Positions 15,804-24,628 of a stretch of 64,000 bases of DNA are shown here, one piece after another; the stretch's first letter is position 1; every line of letters begins with the position of its first letter. The position numbers and the translations under genes were made by a program. The stretch is from Delftia tsuruhatensis (GTDB lineage Bacteria > Pseudomonadota > Gammaproteobacteria > Burkholderiales > Burkholderiaceae_C): assembly GCF_903815225.1 (NCBI RefSeq), contig NZ_LR813084.1, positions 1,840,501-1,904,500 on the forward strand, given 5' to 3'. Below the pieces are notes generated by a model. The model did no database searches. It was not told where the DNA came from and saw only the letters and a program-made list of their open reading frames with translations.

Positions 15804-18800
15804 ATGGCCTACAACCGCCCCGTCTTGTCATTGGGTGCGGTGGCATCCTCCATGCTCCTGGCATGGTCGCCGGTGTACGCGCGCCAGCTTGCCCCCATCG
15901 ATGCCCTGGGCGAAGCACCTGTGGTCATGAGGGCGCAGTCCGAGCGTGCGCAAGCATTGCCCGAGCGCGTCCAGAAGCTCTCGCGCGAAGAGCGCCTGGG
16001 CTTGCCCACCTTCGTTCAACTGCGCGCCGATGGGGTGGGGCGGCGGGGAGAGGTCCGAGCGCAGGCGTCGGCCTTGAACGCCGAAGGTGCCGCGCGCCGT
16101 GAGCTCAAGGCGCTGGCCGGTCTCTACGGCCTTACCTCCCGGGAAGTCGACGCCGCACCGCTGGGCCATGTGCAGGCCCTGGCCACAGGAGCACATCTAG
16201 TGCGGCTGGGCAACCAGCGCGACGGTGTGGAGGTCTTTCGTGAGCAGGCCACGGTGCTGCTGGATGGCCATGCCCAGGCCACGGCCATTGGCGGCTATCT
16301 GGGCAGCACGGCGCTGGCCCCGGCGTCGGGAACGGCCCGATTGGGCGCTGCCGAGGCCGTTGCCCGCGCACTTCAGGACTATGGCTTTGCACCCGAGGTG
16401 GCCCGTCTGCTGCAGGAGGCCGGCGCTGTGGTCCCTGCTGAAGCCGGCCCCTACCGTTGGCTGGCCTTGCCTGAAGGTGTCCAAGGCTCCGAAGGTGCCG
16501 TGCTCCAGGAGCCGGCACGCGTCAAGCCGGTCTGGTTCCGCCTGCCTCAGGGTCTGGTCGCTGCCTTCTACGTGGAATTGCTGGTGCGGGAGCAGGACCA
16601 GGAGCATGGCTATGCCTACGTGGTCGCAGCGGACGATGGACGGCTGCTGCTGCGCAGCAACCAGTCGGCACATGCCCATGGCTACCGTGTATGGGCCGAT
16701 CCTGTCACGGGCGTGCCTCACCCCGGTCCGCAGGGGCGCAACGGCGTGCCCCACCCCACGGGCCAGGCCGATGGCTATGCGCCTCCGCTGGTGGCGCCCG
16801 ACCTCGTGTCCGGAGGCCGGGCCGCCGACCCCTGGCTGCCCCCCGGCGCCACACTGACAGATGGCAACAACGTGCGGGCTTTTGCCAATCTCGTCGCGCC
16901 AGATGGCATGGGGCCCATGGATGCCGAAGAATGCACGGGCCCCTTGGTGTCGGATTTCCGGGCCTGCGCAACGGCACCGGGGGTTTTCGATCATCGCTAT
17001 GACCTGGCCCGGGGGCCGCTCGCCGACAGGACCCAGGCGGCGGCTTCGGTGGTTCAACTGTTCTATGTGACCAACTGGCTGCATGACTGGTTCTATGGCG
17101 CGGGCTTCGACGAGGCCTCAGGCAATGCACAGCATGAGAATTTCGGCCGGGGTGGCCTGGGGGGGGACGCCCTGCTGGCGCAGGCACTGGACTTCGATGG
17201 AACGAACAATGCCAATATGCTGACGCGGGCCGATGGCGCGTCGTCCCGTATGCGCATGTACCGCTTCAACAACCGCGGTGTCAGCGCAGCGGTGCTATCG
17301 CCGTCTGCGCTGGCGGGTCCGGTGCCCGTCGCTGGCGCGGACTTCGGTCCGGGGCAGTTCAACGTGGCCTCGGACCTGGTGAGCGCCCAGCCGCCGGTGG
17401 CATGCTCCGCGCTCTTCAATGCCGCCGAAGTGGCTGGCAGGATCGTGCTGGTGGATGGTGGGTCCTGCAGCTTCGATATCAAGGTGCTCGCGGCGCAGAA
17501 CGCGGGCGCGGCGGGCGTGGCCGTCATCAACACCGTCGCGGATGCGCCGATCCGGATGGGCTCCGGCAATCCTGCGGGGGTCATCACGATCCCCTCGGTC
17601 CATGTCCCACAGTCCGCGGGCAATGCCTGGAAATCACGGCTGGCGGCGGGCGAAGCCGTGCCGCTGCGCCTTGTGGGCCTGAGCACGGAGCGAAGCAGTG
17701 CGCTGGACAGCAGCATCGTCGCCCATGAATGGGGGCATTTCATCAGCAATCGGCTGATCGGCAATGCCAGCGGCCTGGTCAGCAGCCACGCGCAGGGCCT
17801 GGGCGAGGGCTGGGGGGACTTCCATTCCCTGCTGATGACAGCTACCGACCAGGATCGCAACCACCCGGGCAATGACCGATTCCAGGGGGCATACAGCATT
17901 GCGGCCTACTCGATGGGCTTTGTCGAAGGCCCCGGCGGGGCAGACATCGGCAATACGGCGTTATATGGTCTGCGCCGCTATCCATATTCCACGGATCTGG
18001 TCAGGAATCCTCTGACATTCAAGCACATACAAAGCGGCACACCGCTGCCTGCCAGCCCAGCTCCCGCCTTTTTCACCGACAACGCTGAAATCCACAACAT
18101 GGGCGAAGTCTGGGCCAGCATGCTGTGGGAATGCTATGTGGCGTTGCTCAACGCCCATCCGTTCCAGGACGCCCAGGACCGCATGAAGCGCTATCTGGTG
18201 ACGGGCTACAAGCTCACGCCCGTCAATCCGCTGTTGACGGAGGCTCGCGACGCACTGCTGGCGGCCGCGCAGGCCGAAGACCCAGCCGACTACCAGCGCT
18301 TCCTGCGGGCTTTCGCCAAGCGCGGCGCCGGTATCTGGGCACGGTCCATGGCCGACCGCTACTCTGCAACCAACGTGGGTGTGATCGAGAGCTTTTCCGC
18401 AGGGGGCGCGCTGGAACTGGACTCCATGGACCTGGACATGTCAGGTGCCGGCAGCCAGCGTTGTGATGCCGATACCATCCTCGACAGCGGTGAAACCGGG
18501 GTGCTGCGCCTTGCGTTGCGCAATCGTGGCGCGCAGCAGGTGCCGGTGGCCAGCCTGCAGCTGTCGACCAGCGTGGCGGGCCTGTCATTTCCCGACGGCT
18601 CCACGGTCGATGTGCCGGCCATGGAGGCGGGTCAGACCCGGGTGATGGCGGTGCGCATACGGCTCGATGGCCTGTCGTCGCCTGCCAATGCGCGTGTCAC
18701 GGCCATGCTCAGCCATGCGGAGCAGGAAGCCGGACCGGTTCAGGGGCAGTTGGACCTGCCATTGCACATCGACGCGATACCGGACCGCCTGACGATGGAT

Positions 18801-20258
18801 GATGGGCAGGCTGTTCCCAGTGCCATGCAGCCCGGCAGCAGCCTGCCTGACTATGCGGACAACTGGGGTGTGCGGGCCGACGGTGCGTCCAACCGCCTCT
18901 ATGGCGGCGGTTCGCCCCATGCTCCGGGATCTCACTGGTTGCGCACACCACCGTTGCAGGTCGCCGCTTCGGGCGACTTCGGAGTGTCGTTCAGGCACCG
19001 CTACCGCTTCGAACAGAGTGGCAGCGACTACTACGACGGCGGCCAGCTGATGCTCTCCACCGATGATGGCCTCACCTGGAAGCGCATCATGGCGCCCGGC
19101 TATTCGGACACGCTCCATGTGGGCTCCGGCAATCCGGCGCAAGGGCAGCCCGCCTATGTGGGACAGAGCAGGTTCTGGCCCGCCATGGAAGCCGAGGCGC
19201 TGAACCTGGGCACGGCCTATGCAGGTCAGCGCGTGCGCCTGGCCTGGGTCATTCATACCGACATGTCCGGAGGCGCGCAAGGATGGGAGGTGGACGACAT
19301 CGCCATCACGGGCATCACCAATACACCTTTCCCTCAAACCTTCGCGGATGCCCAGACTTGCGCGGCGCCTGGCGTGCTGAGCGTGGCCTCGGGCACACCG
19401 CAGTCGGCGCCTGTGGGCTCGGCATTCACGCAGAGGCTGCGCGTGCGCCTGCAGGACGCGGCAGGCACGGCATTGGCCGGGCGTGCCGTGACATTCACCG
19501 CGCCGGGCACGGGAGCCTCTGCCCGCTTTGCGGGGGGACTGGCGCAGGTCCTGGTCGGCACGGATACCAACGGCTATGCCGAGACCGTGCTTGCCGCCAA
19601 CGGCACGGAGGGGGGCTACGTTGTAAACGCTGCAGCGGCTGGCGCCTCGGCCAGCTTCGCCTTGCGCAATACGGCAGCGCCGGTGGGAGCGGGCGGGTTG
19701 GCCGGCGGTGCCGGCCCCTTGGCCGTCAGCGGGGCCACGCCCGGTGGATCGGGCTCCGTGGCTGTCTCGGTCCAGTCAGCGGCCCAGGCACTGCCTGCCC
19801 ATGCCTATTTCTCGCAGGCCGCCTTCAGCGATGCGTCCGCAGCCGGTGTGCCTGCATTGCAAGGGCGCAGTTTCCCGTTCGGCTTGACCAGCTTCGTGCT
19901 TGAGAACGTGGGTACAGGCAATACCGTGCGTGTGCGCATCGACTATCCATCCGCCGTGCCGGCCGGGGCGGAGTATTGGAAATATGGCCGCAGCACGCCG
20001 GCAGGCGCTGCGCACTGGCATCAGATTCCTGTGACGCCCGTGGGGCCGAATTCGGTGACGATCGACCTCACCGATGGTGGCCAGGGTGACACCGACGGAT
20101 CGAACGATGGACGGATCACCGACCCGGGTGGCCTGGCCATCCTGAATGCGCCAGCGGTGCCCGCATCCGCTGCGCCCATCCCTGTGCTGTCCCCGTGGGC
20201 GACCGGCCTGCTGGCCCTGGGCCTGGCCTGGCTGGGGGGGCGGCGCAGACGGCGATGA
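15804..20258 (+). CDS. M36-family (fungalysin-like) metalloprotease with PA domain and IPTL-CTERM-like tail
   Basis: A large exported zinc protease of about 1484 residues. Order: signal peptide (SLGAVASSMLLAWSPVYA), propeptide/FTP-type region, an M36 catalytic domain interrupted by a PA domain (VDGGSCSFDIKVLAAQNAGA), then a C-terminal jelly-roll-like domain, an Ig-like domain (near LSVASGTPQSAPVGSAF), a choice-of-anchor-U-type domain (YWKYGRST...ITDPGG) and a tail IPVLSPWA, hydrophobic helix, RRRRR. The zinc site is HEWGH (H641, E642, H645) with third ligand E668 in GEGWGDF. The ATG at 15804 gives a clean signal peptide; an in-frame start at 15723 would bury it. It shares its last two domains with the 1510-residue protein at 8240-12772. 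Confidence 0.9.
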   Translation: MAYNRPVLSLGAVASSMLLAWSPVYARQLAPIDALGEAPVVMRAQSERAQALPERVQKLSREERLGLPTFVQLRADGVGRRGEVRAQASALNAEGAARRELKALAGLYGLTSREVDAAPLGHVQALATGAHLVRLGNQRDGVEVFREQATVLLDGHAQATAIGGYLGSTALAPASGTARLGAAEAVARALQDYGFAPEVARLLQEAGAVVPAEAGPYRWLALPEGVQGSEGAVLQEPARVKPVWFRLPQGLVAAFYVELLVREQDQEHGYAYVVAADDGRLLLRSNQSAHAHGYRVWADPVTGVPHPGPQGRNGVPHPTGQADGYAPPLVAPDLVSGGRAADPWLPPGATLTDGNNVRAFANLVAPDGMGPMDAEECTGPLVSDFRACATAPGVFDHRYDLARGPLADRTQAAASVVQLFYVTNWLHDWFYGAGFDEASGNAQHENFGRGGLGGDALLAQALDFDGTNNANMLTRADGASSRMRMYRFNNRGVSAAVLSPSALAGPVPVAGADFGPGQFNVASDLVSAQPPVACSALFNAAEVAGRIVLVDGGSCSFDIKVLAAQNAGAAGVAVINTVADAPIRMGSGNPAGVITIPSVHVPQSAGNAWKSRLAAGEAVPLRLVGLSTERSSALDSSIVAHEWGHFISNRLIGNASGLVSSHAQGLGEGWGDFHSLLMTATDQDRNHPGNDRFQGAYSIAAYSMGFVEGPGGADIGNTALYGLRRYPYSTDLVRNPLTFKHIQSGTPLPASPAPAFFTDNAEIHNMGEVWASMLWECYVALLNAHPFQDAQDRMKRYLVTGYKLTPVNPLLTEARDALLAAAQAEDPADYQRFLRAFAKRGAGIWARSMADRYSATNVGVIESFSAGGALELDSMDLDMSGAGSQRCDADTILDSGETGVLRLALRNRGAQQVPVASLQLSTSVAGLSFPDGSTVDVPAMEAGQTRVMAVRIRLDGLSSPANARVTAMLSHAEQEAGPVQGQLDLPLHIDAIPDRLTMDDGQAVPSAMQPGSSLPDYADNWGVRADGASNRLYGGGSPHAPGSHWLRTPPLQVAASGDFGVSFRHRYRFEQSGSDYYDGGQLMLSTDDGLTWKRIMAPGYSDTLHVGSGNPAQGQPAYVGQSRFWPAMEAEALNLGTAYAGQRVRLAWVIHTDMSGGAQGWEVDDIAITGITNTPFPQTFADAQTCAAPGVLSVASGTPQSAPVGSAFTQRLRVRLQDAAGTALAGRAVTFTAPGTGASARFAGGLAQVLVGTDTNGYAETVLAANGTEGGYVVNAAAAGASASFALRNTAAPVGAGGLAGGAGPLAVSGATPGGSGSVAVSVQSAAQALPAHAYFSQAAFSDASAAGVPALQGRSFPFGLTSFVLENVGTGNTVRVRIDYPSAVPAGAEYWKYGRSTPAGAAHWHQIPVTPVGPNSVTIDLTDGGQGDTDGSNDGRITDPGGLAILNAPAVPASAAPIPVLSPWATGLLALGLAWLGGRRRRR

Positions 20259-20319
20259 GTGGCGATGAGCGGCGGGCCATGGCAAAGGTCCGCCCGCTCC
20301 GTACGGCCCCCGCCGGGGC

Positions 20320-21600
20320 TCATTGGAGCCAGCGCGCCGGCACCATGACCAGGGACGGGAACAGGATGAACAGCAGCAGCAGGGCGACCTGGGCCGCCAG
20401 GAAGGGCCATACGCCGCGCGTGACGCGGCCCAGGTCCGTGCGCGCCACGCCGGCCACGACGTTGAGCACCGTGCCCACGGGCGGCGTGAGCAGGCCGATG
20501 GCGTTGTTCATGATGAACAGCACGCCGAAGTAGATGGGTTCGATGCCGGCCTGCCGGACCAAGGGCATGAGCACGGGCGTGAGGATGAGCACGGTGGGCA
20601 TGAAGTCCAGCGCCGTGCCCACGGCGACGACCAGGGCCATCATCATGAACACCAGCAGGATCTGGTTGTCCATGAAGGGCTGCAGCAGGGTGCCGACCTG
20701 GGCCGGGATGTCGGCGATGGTGATCAGCCAGGCCGAGACCATGGCGCAGGCCACGAGGAACATGACCACGCTGGAGGTGCGCGCGGCCGACAGCATGAGC
20801 TGCGGCAGCATGCGCCAGTGCAGTTGGCGGTAGACGAGCAGGCCCACGGCCAGCGCGTAGACGGCGGCGACCACGGCGGCCTCGGTGGGGGTGAAGACGC
20901 CCATCTTCATGCCGCCGATGATGACCACGGGCAGGACCAGGGCCCACACGCCGTCGCGCAGCGCACGCAGCAGTTCGCGCCCGCTGAAGCGCCGCTCCTG
21001 CACGGCCGGTGCCTCGCGCCGCGCGCACAGCCACCAGGTGGCCCACAGCGTCAGCCCCATGAGCAGGCCGGGCACGATGCCCGCCAGGAACAGTTTGGTG
21101 ATGGACACCTGGGCGGCCACGCCGAACACCACGAAGCCGATGGACGGCGGGATCACGGGCGCGATGATGCCGCCGGCGGCGATCAAGCCCGCCGAGCGCG
21201 GGATGTCGTAGCCGCCCTGGCGCATCAGCGGGATCAGCACGGCGGCCAGCGCGGCCGTGTCGGCCACGGCCGAGCCCGAGATGCTGGCCATGACCAGGGC
21301 GCCGAGGATGGCCACGTAGCCCAGGCCGCCGCGCACATGGCCGACCAGGGCCTGGGCCAGGGCGATGATGCGCTGCGACAGGCCGCCCGCGTTCATCAGC
21401 TCGCCGGCCAGCATGAAGAAGGGCACGGCCATCAGCGGGTAGTTGTTGCTGCCCTCCAGCAGGTTCTGCGCCAGGATCTGGGCGTCGAAGTGGCCCAGGT
21501 ACAGCATCAGGCAGATGCCGCACACCAGCAGCGCGAAGGCAATCGGCATGCCCAGGCCCATGGCGCCCAGCAGCGAGGACAGGAAGACGGCGATGGTCAT
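20320..21600 (-). CDS. TRAP transporter large permease (DctM family)
   Basis: A 426-residue integral membrane protein with about twelve hydrophobic segments, the DctM/SiaM type. Typical stretches are YPLMAVPFFMLAGELMNAGG, the substrate-path motif ASISGSAVADTAA, and GGIIAPVIPPSIGFVVFG. It forms a sodium-driven uptake system with the small subunit (21619-22119) and the DctP-type binding protein (23594-24604). Last gene of the operon, convergent with the M36 protease gene. Confidence 0.95.
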   Translation of the reverse strand: MTIAVFLSSLLGAMGLGMPIAFALLVCGICLMLYLGHFDAQILAQNLLEGSNNYPLMAVPFFMLAGELMNAGGLSQRIIALAQALVGHVRGGLGYVAILGALVMASISGSAVADTAALAAVLIPLMRQGGYDIPRSAGLIAAGGIIAPVIPPSIGFVVFGVAAQVSITKLFLAGIVPGLLMGLTLWATWWLCARREAPAVQERRFSGRELLRALRDGVWALVLPVVIIGGMKMGVFTPTEAAVVAAVYALAVGLLVYRQLHWRMLPQLMLSAARTSSVVMFLVACAMVSAWLITIADIPAQVGTLLQPFMDNQILLVFMMMALVVAVGTALDFMPTVLILTPVLMPLVRQAGIEPIYFGVLFIMNNAIGLLTPPVGTVLNVVAGVARTDLGRVTRGVWPFLAAQVALLLLFILFPSLVMVPARWLQ

Positions 21601-21618
21601 GGGGCATTCCCTCGGACT

Positions 21619-22119
21619 TCATTCGACGGCGTCGCCACCGCGCACCAGCTCGCAGGCCGGCATGCGGCCCGTGGCCTGGCGCCACAGGCCGTGCGCCAGC
21701 ATCAGCGCCATGCCCAGGCTGCACACCAGCAGCGCGGAAAAGACGATGCCCATGGGGATGCCGGTGACGGGCGCGCGCTCGTCCATGGCCAGCACCACCT
21801 GCAGCCAGGTGCCCCAGGCCAGCAGGGTGCAGCAGCCCAGCATCGCCAGGTCGCCGATGAAGCGCAGCACGCGCTGCCCGGCCACGGGCAGGGCGGCGAC
21901 CACGCTGTTCATGCCCAGGTGGCCTCCGTGGTGCAGGGCCAGCAGCGCGCCCAGCAGGGTCAGCCACATGAACAGGAAGCGCGAGACTTCCTCGGAAAAC
22001 ACCCAGCCCGTGTTGAAGCCGTAGCGCAGCACCACGTTGCCGAAGACCAGCACCACCATCAGGCCCAGCAGCGCCACCAGCAGCCATTCGACCGTGCGGA
22101 TGAAAAGGCGGGCGGCCAT
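21619..22119 (-). CDS. TRAP transporter small permease (DctQ family)
   Basis: A 166-residue protein with four transmembrane segments, as usual for DctQ: VEWLLVALLGLMVVLVFGNVVLRY, then FSEEVSRFLFMWLTLLGALLALH with the conserved EE..R pattern, and two more. Eighteen bases separate it from the large permease. Its ATG lies only two bases after the stop of the dapA-like remnant, in the place where a working gene of that family would have ended. Confidence 0.92.
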   Translation of the reverse strand: MAARLFIRTVEWLLVALLGLMVVLVFGNVVLRYGFNTGWVFSEEVSRFLFMWLTLLGALLALHHGGHLGMNSVVAALPVAGQRVLRFIGDLAMLGCCTLLAWGTWLQVVLAMDERAPVTGIPMGIVFSALLVCSLGMALMLAHGLWRQATGRMPACELVRGGDAVE

Positions 22120-22121
22120 GT

Positions 22122-22373
22122 TCAGCCCGCCCGGCGCGGCACCGGTGGATCGAGCCGCCGCGCGATGTCGCCGCCTGTCCTCGCCAGCGCCTTGGCGGCC
22201 AGCAGGAATTGCCCGGAGAAGCTGGCCAGGAGGCACGGGCTGGCCACGCCCGAGTCGATCATGACGTCCAGGCAGCGCCGCTGGCTGGCCAGGTCCGGCG
22301 TGCCGCCCGCGTACAAGGTGGTGGGCACGACGGGGAAGATGCCGTGGTGGCGGGGGCGGGAGAGTCCGTGCAT
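22122..22373 (-). pseudogene. Dihydrodipicolinate synthase (DapA)-family gene with internal deletion
   Basis: An 83-residue reading frame that starts like a DHDPS-family aldolase/dehydratase (HGIFPVVPTTLYAGGTPDLA, then RRCLDVMIDSG) and ends with text resembling the extreme C-terminus of the same family (AKALARTGGDI, ARRLDPPVPRR). Full members have about 300 residues, so about 220 are missing, including the Schiff-base lysine. The frame is open, so this looks like an in-frame deletion. In such operons this enzyme would act on the 2-keto-3-deoxy acid made by the neighbouring enolase-superfamily dehydratase. The match to both family ends is from memory. Confidence 0.7.
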
Positions 22374-22384
22374 GGTGCGGCTCC

Positions 22385-23557
22385 TTATCCGGTGATGTGG
22401 AACTGGTCCAGGTACCCGGTCTTGAGCGACAGGCCCAGGCCGGGCACGTCGTCCCGCAGCTGCACAAAGCCGTTGTCGGCCACGGGCTCGCCGTCGAAGA
22501 GGTACCAGAACAGCTCGTTGCCGACTTCCACGTCGAACATGGGGAAGTACTCGGCCATGGGCGAGGCCAGCGTGCTCATGGTCAGGTGGTAGTTGTGCAT
22601 CTGGCCCGCATGCGGGATGACGGGCACGCTGCAGGCCTCGCACAGCGCATTGATCTTGTGCGCGGCCGTGATGCCGCCCACGCGGTTGGTGTCGTACTGC
22701 ACGACGCTGACCGCCTTCTTGTCCAGCAGCTGCCGGAAGCCGTGCAGGCTGAACTCGTGCTCGCCGCCCGAGATGGGGATGCTGCCGAGCCGGTTGAGTT
22801 CGGCGCAGCCGTCGATGTCGTCGGCGATCACGGGTTCCTCCAGCCAGCGCGGCTCGAACTTTTCGAGCCGGGGCAGCATGCGCCGGGCGTAGTCGAGGTT
22901 CCAGCCCATGTAGCACTCCAGCATGAGATCGCAGTCGTAGCCGATGACCTCGCGCACGGCCTCGACGGACTTGAGGTTCTCGCGCACGCCCTCCTGCAGA
23001 TGGGCCGGGCCGTAGCCGAAGCGCATCTTGAAGGCCTTGAAACCCTGGTCCAGGAAGGTCTGGGCTTCCTGCTGCATGGCCTTCAGGTCGCTGCGGTACA
23101 GCTTGCTGTAGTAGCAGGGGATCTTTTCCTTGGTGCGCCCGCCCAGCAGCTTGAACACGGGCTTGCCCACGCTCTTGCCCAGGATGTCCCAGATCGCCAG
23201 GTCCACGGCCGAGATGGCGGCCATGGTCACGCCCTTGCGGCCCCAGGCATGGGTGGCGCGGTACATGCGCTGCCACAGATACTCGTAGTCCCAGGGGTCG
23301 TGGCCGATGACCAGGGGGGCCAGGTACTCGTCGATGATGGCCTTGGCGATCCGGGGCGCCAGGGCCACGTTGCCCAGGCCGACGATGCCGTCATCGGTCT
23401 CGATCTCGACCACGGTCCAGGCGTGGAAGCGGAAGCTGGCCATGGTCTCCTGCGAGGCTGGCAGCAGGTCCATGGCGTTGGCGCAGAAGTGGCCCTGGGG
23501 CGGCACGGTCTTGCCCTGCCATTCGTAGACGCGGGCGCGGACGGATTGGATTTTCAT
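22385..23557 (-). CDS. Enolase-superfamily sugar-acid dehydratase (L-rhamnonate dehydratase-like)
   Basis: A 390-residue enolase-superfamily (mandelate racemase/muconate lactonising) enzyme that dehydrates an aldonic or related acid by proton abstraction. Visible features: capping domain (1-125), a K-x-K-like stretch in [12 protein letters not shown], acidic ligands in DLMLECYMG, in [12 protein letters not shown] and in ISGGEHEFS, and a histidine in [10 protein letters not shown]. The GEHE and PHAGQ motifs point to the rhamnonate dehydratase subgroup, but substrate is hard to predict in this superfamily. It is flanked by the TRAP binding protein and the DHDPS-family remnant. Confidence 0.85.
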   Translation of the reverse strand: MKIQSVRARVYEWQGKTVPPQGHFCANAMDLLPASQETMASFRFHAWTVVEIETDDGIVGLGNVALAPRIAKAIIDEYLAPLVIGHDPWDYEYLWQRMYRATHAWGRKGVTMAAISAVDLAIWDILGKSVGKPVFKLLGGRTKEKIPCYYSKLYRSDLKAMQQEAQTFLDQGFKAFKMRFGYGPAHLQEGVRENLKSVEAVREVIGYDCDLMLECYMGWNLDYARRMLPRLEKFEPRWLEEPVIADDIDGCAELNRLGSIPISGGEHEFSLHGFRQLLDKKAVSVVQYDTNRVGGITAAHKINALCEACSVPVIPHAGQMHNYHLTMSTLASPMAEYFPMFDVEVGNELFWYLFDGEPVADNGFVQLRDDVPGLGLSLKTGYLDQFHITG

Positions 23558-23593
23558 GGGAGTGTCGGCCGTTGCGGGAGGATGGGGGATGGC

Positions 23594-24604
23594 TCACTGT
23601 CCGGCGCGCAGCTGCTGCAGTTGCTGGCGCGCCTGGGCGACGAGGCCGGGGCCGATGTCCCGGGTGTAGCGGTCGATGACGGGCTGCAGCCGCTCGCGCA
23701 TCTTCTGCACCTCGGCAGGGTCCAGCGCCGTGATGGTCATGCCCTGCTGTCTGAGCCCTTCGGTCAGTTCGGCCGTCATGCGGCGGTTCAAGGCCCGCTG
23801 CCCGTCGCGCGCCTCGGTGCAGGCCGTGCGCAGGGCCTGGCGCTCGGGGACGGACAGCCGGTCCCACAGGCGTTTGGACAGCAGCACCACATAGGGTGCG
23901 TAGGCGTGGTTGGTCAGCGTGACGTATTTCTGGACTTCGTAGAACTTGTTGGCGTGGATGATGGCGATGGGGTTTTCCTCGGCATCGATGGCCCGCGTTT
24001 CCATGGCCGTGTACAGCTCGGTGAAGGGCATGGGGATGGCGTTGGCGCCCAGGGCCTTGAAAGCGTCGATGTAGACGGGGTTTTGCATGGTGCGCAGCTT
24101 CAGGCCCGACAGGTCGGCCAGCGTGCGCACCTCGCGCCGGCTGTTGGTGACCTGGCGAAAGCCGTTTTCCCAGTAGCACAGGCCCACCATGCCCTTGGGC
24201 TGGGCCAACTGCAGCAACTGCGTGCCCACGGGGCCGTCGAGCAGGGCGTCGGCCTCCTGCTCGCTTTGCAGCAGAAAGGGCAGGTCGAACAGCAGGTACT
24301 CCTTGATCAGCGTGGCCACGGGCGCCGTGGAGGTGATCACCAGGTCCTGCACGCCGCCGCGCACGGCCGCGACCATCTGGGACTCCGAGCCGAGCTGCGT
24401 GGCGGCGTAGACCTTGACGGCGAGCGTGCCGCCCGACTTTTCCTGCACCTTGGCGGCGAACTGCAGCGCGCCCTGGCCCAGCGGATGTTCCTCGGCGATG
24501 CCATGGCCCAGGCGCAGCGTGCGGAGCTGGGCCGCTGCCGTGCCGGCGAGCACGGCGGCGGCAATGGCCGCCGTGGCCAGTGTGCGGATGCAGGTGAAGT
24601 TCAT
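23594..24604 (-). CDS. TRAP transporter substrate-binding protein (DctP family)
   Basis: A 336-residue periplasmic binding protein. It has a signal peptide (FTCIRTLATAAIAAAVLAGTAAAQ), a first beta strand LRLGHGIAEEHPLGQGALQFA, and the signature around the substrate-binding arginine (SGLKLRTMQNPVYIDAFKALGANAIPMPFTELY). It delivers its ligand to the DctQM permease encoded at the other end of the operon. The neighbouring dehydratase suggests a sugar acid as ligand. Confidence 0.93.
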   Translation of the reverse strand: MNFTCIRTLATAAIAAAVLAGTAAAQLRTLRLGHGIAEEHPLGQGALQFAAKVQEKSGGTLAVKVYAATQLGSESQMVAAVRGGVQDLVITSTAPVATLIKEYLLFDLPFLLQSEQEADALLDGPVGTQLLQLAQPKGMVGLCYWENGFRQVTNSRREVRTLADLSGLKLRTMQNPVYIDAFKALGANAIPMPFTELYTAMETRAIDAEENPIAIIHANKFYEVQKYVTLTNHAYAPYVVLLSKRLWDRLSVPERQALRTACTEARDGQRALNRRMTAELTEGLRQQGMTITALDPAEVQKMRERLQPVIDRYTRDIGPGLVAQARQQLQQLRAGQ

Positions 24605-24628
24605 GGCATGTCTCCCGGTGGTGGTGTC

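Noticed and set aside
20323-22395. 690-codon plus-strand frame over the TRAP permease genes
   Set aside because: Composition is His/Gln/Asp/Gly-rich and lacks any motif, while the minus strand encodes clear DctM and DctQ proteins.
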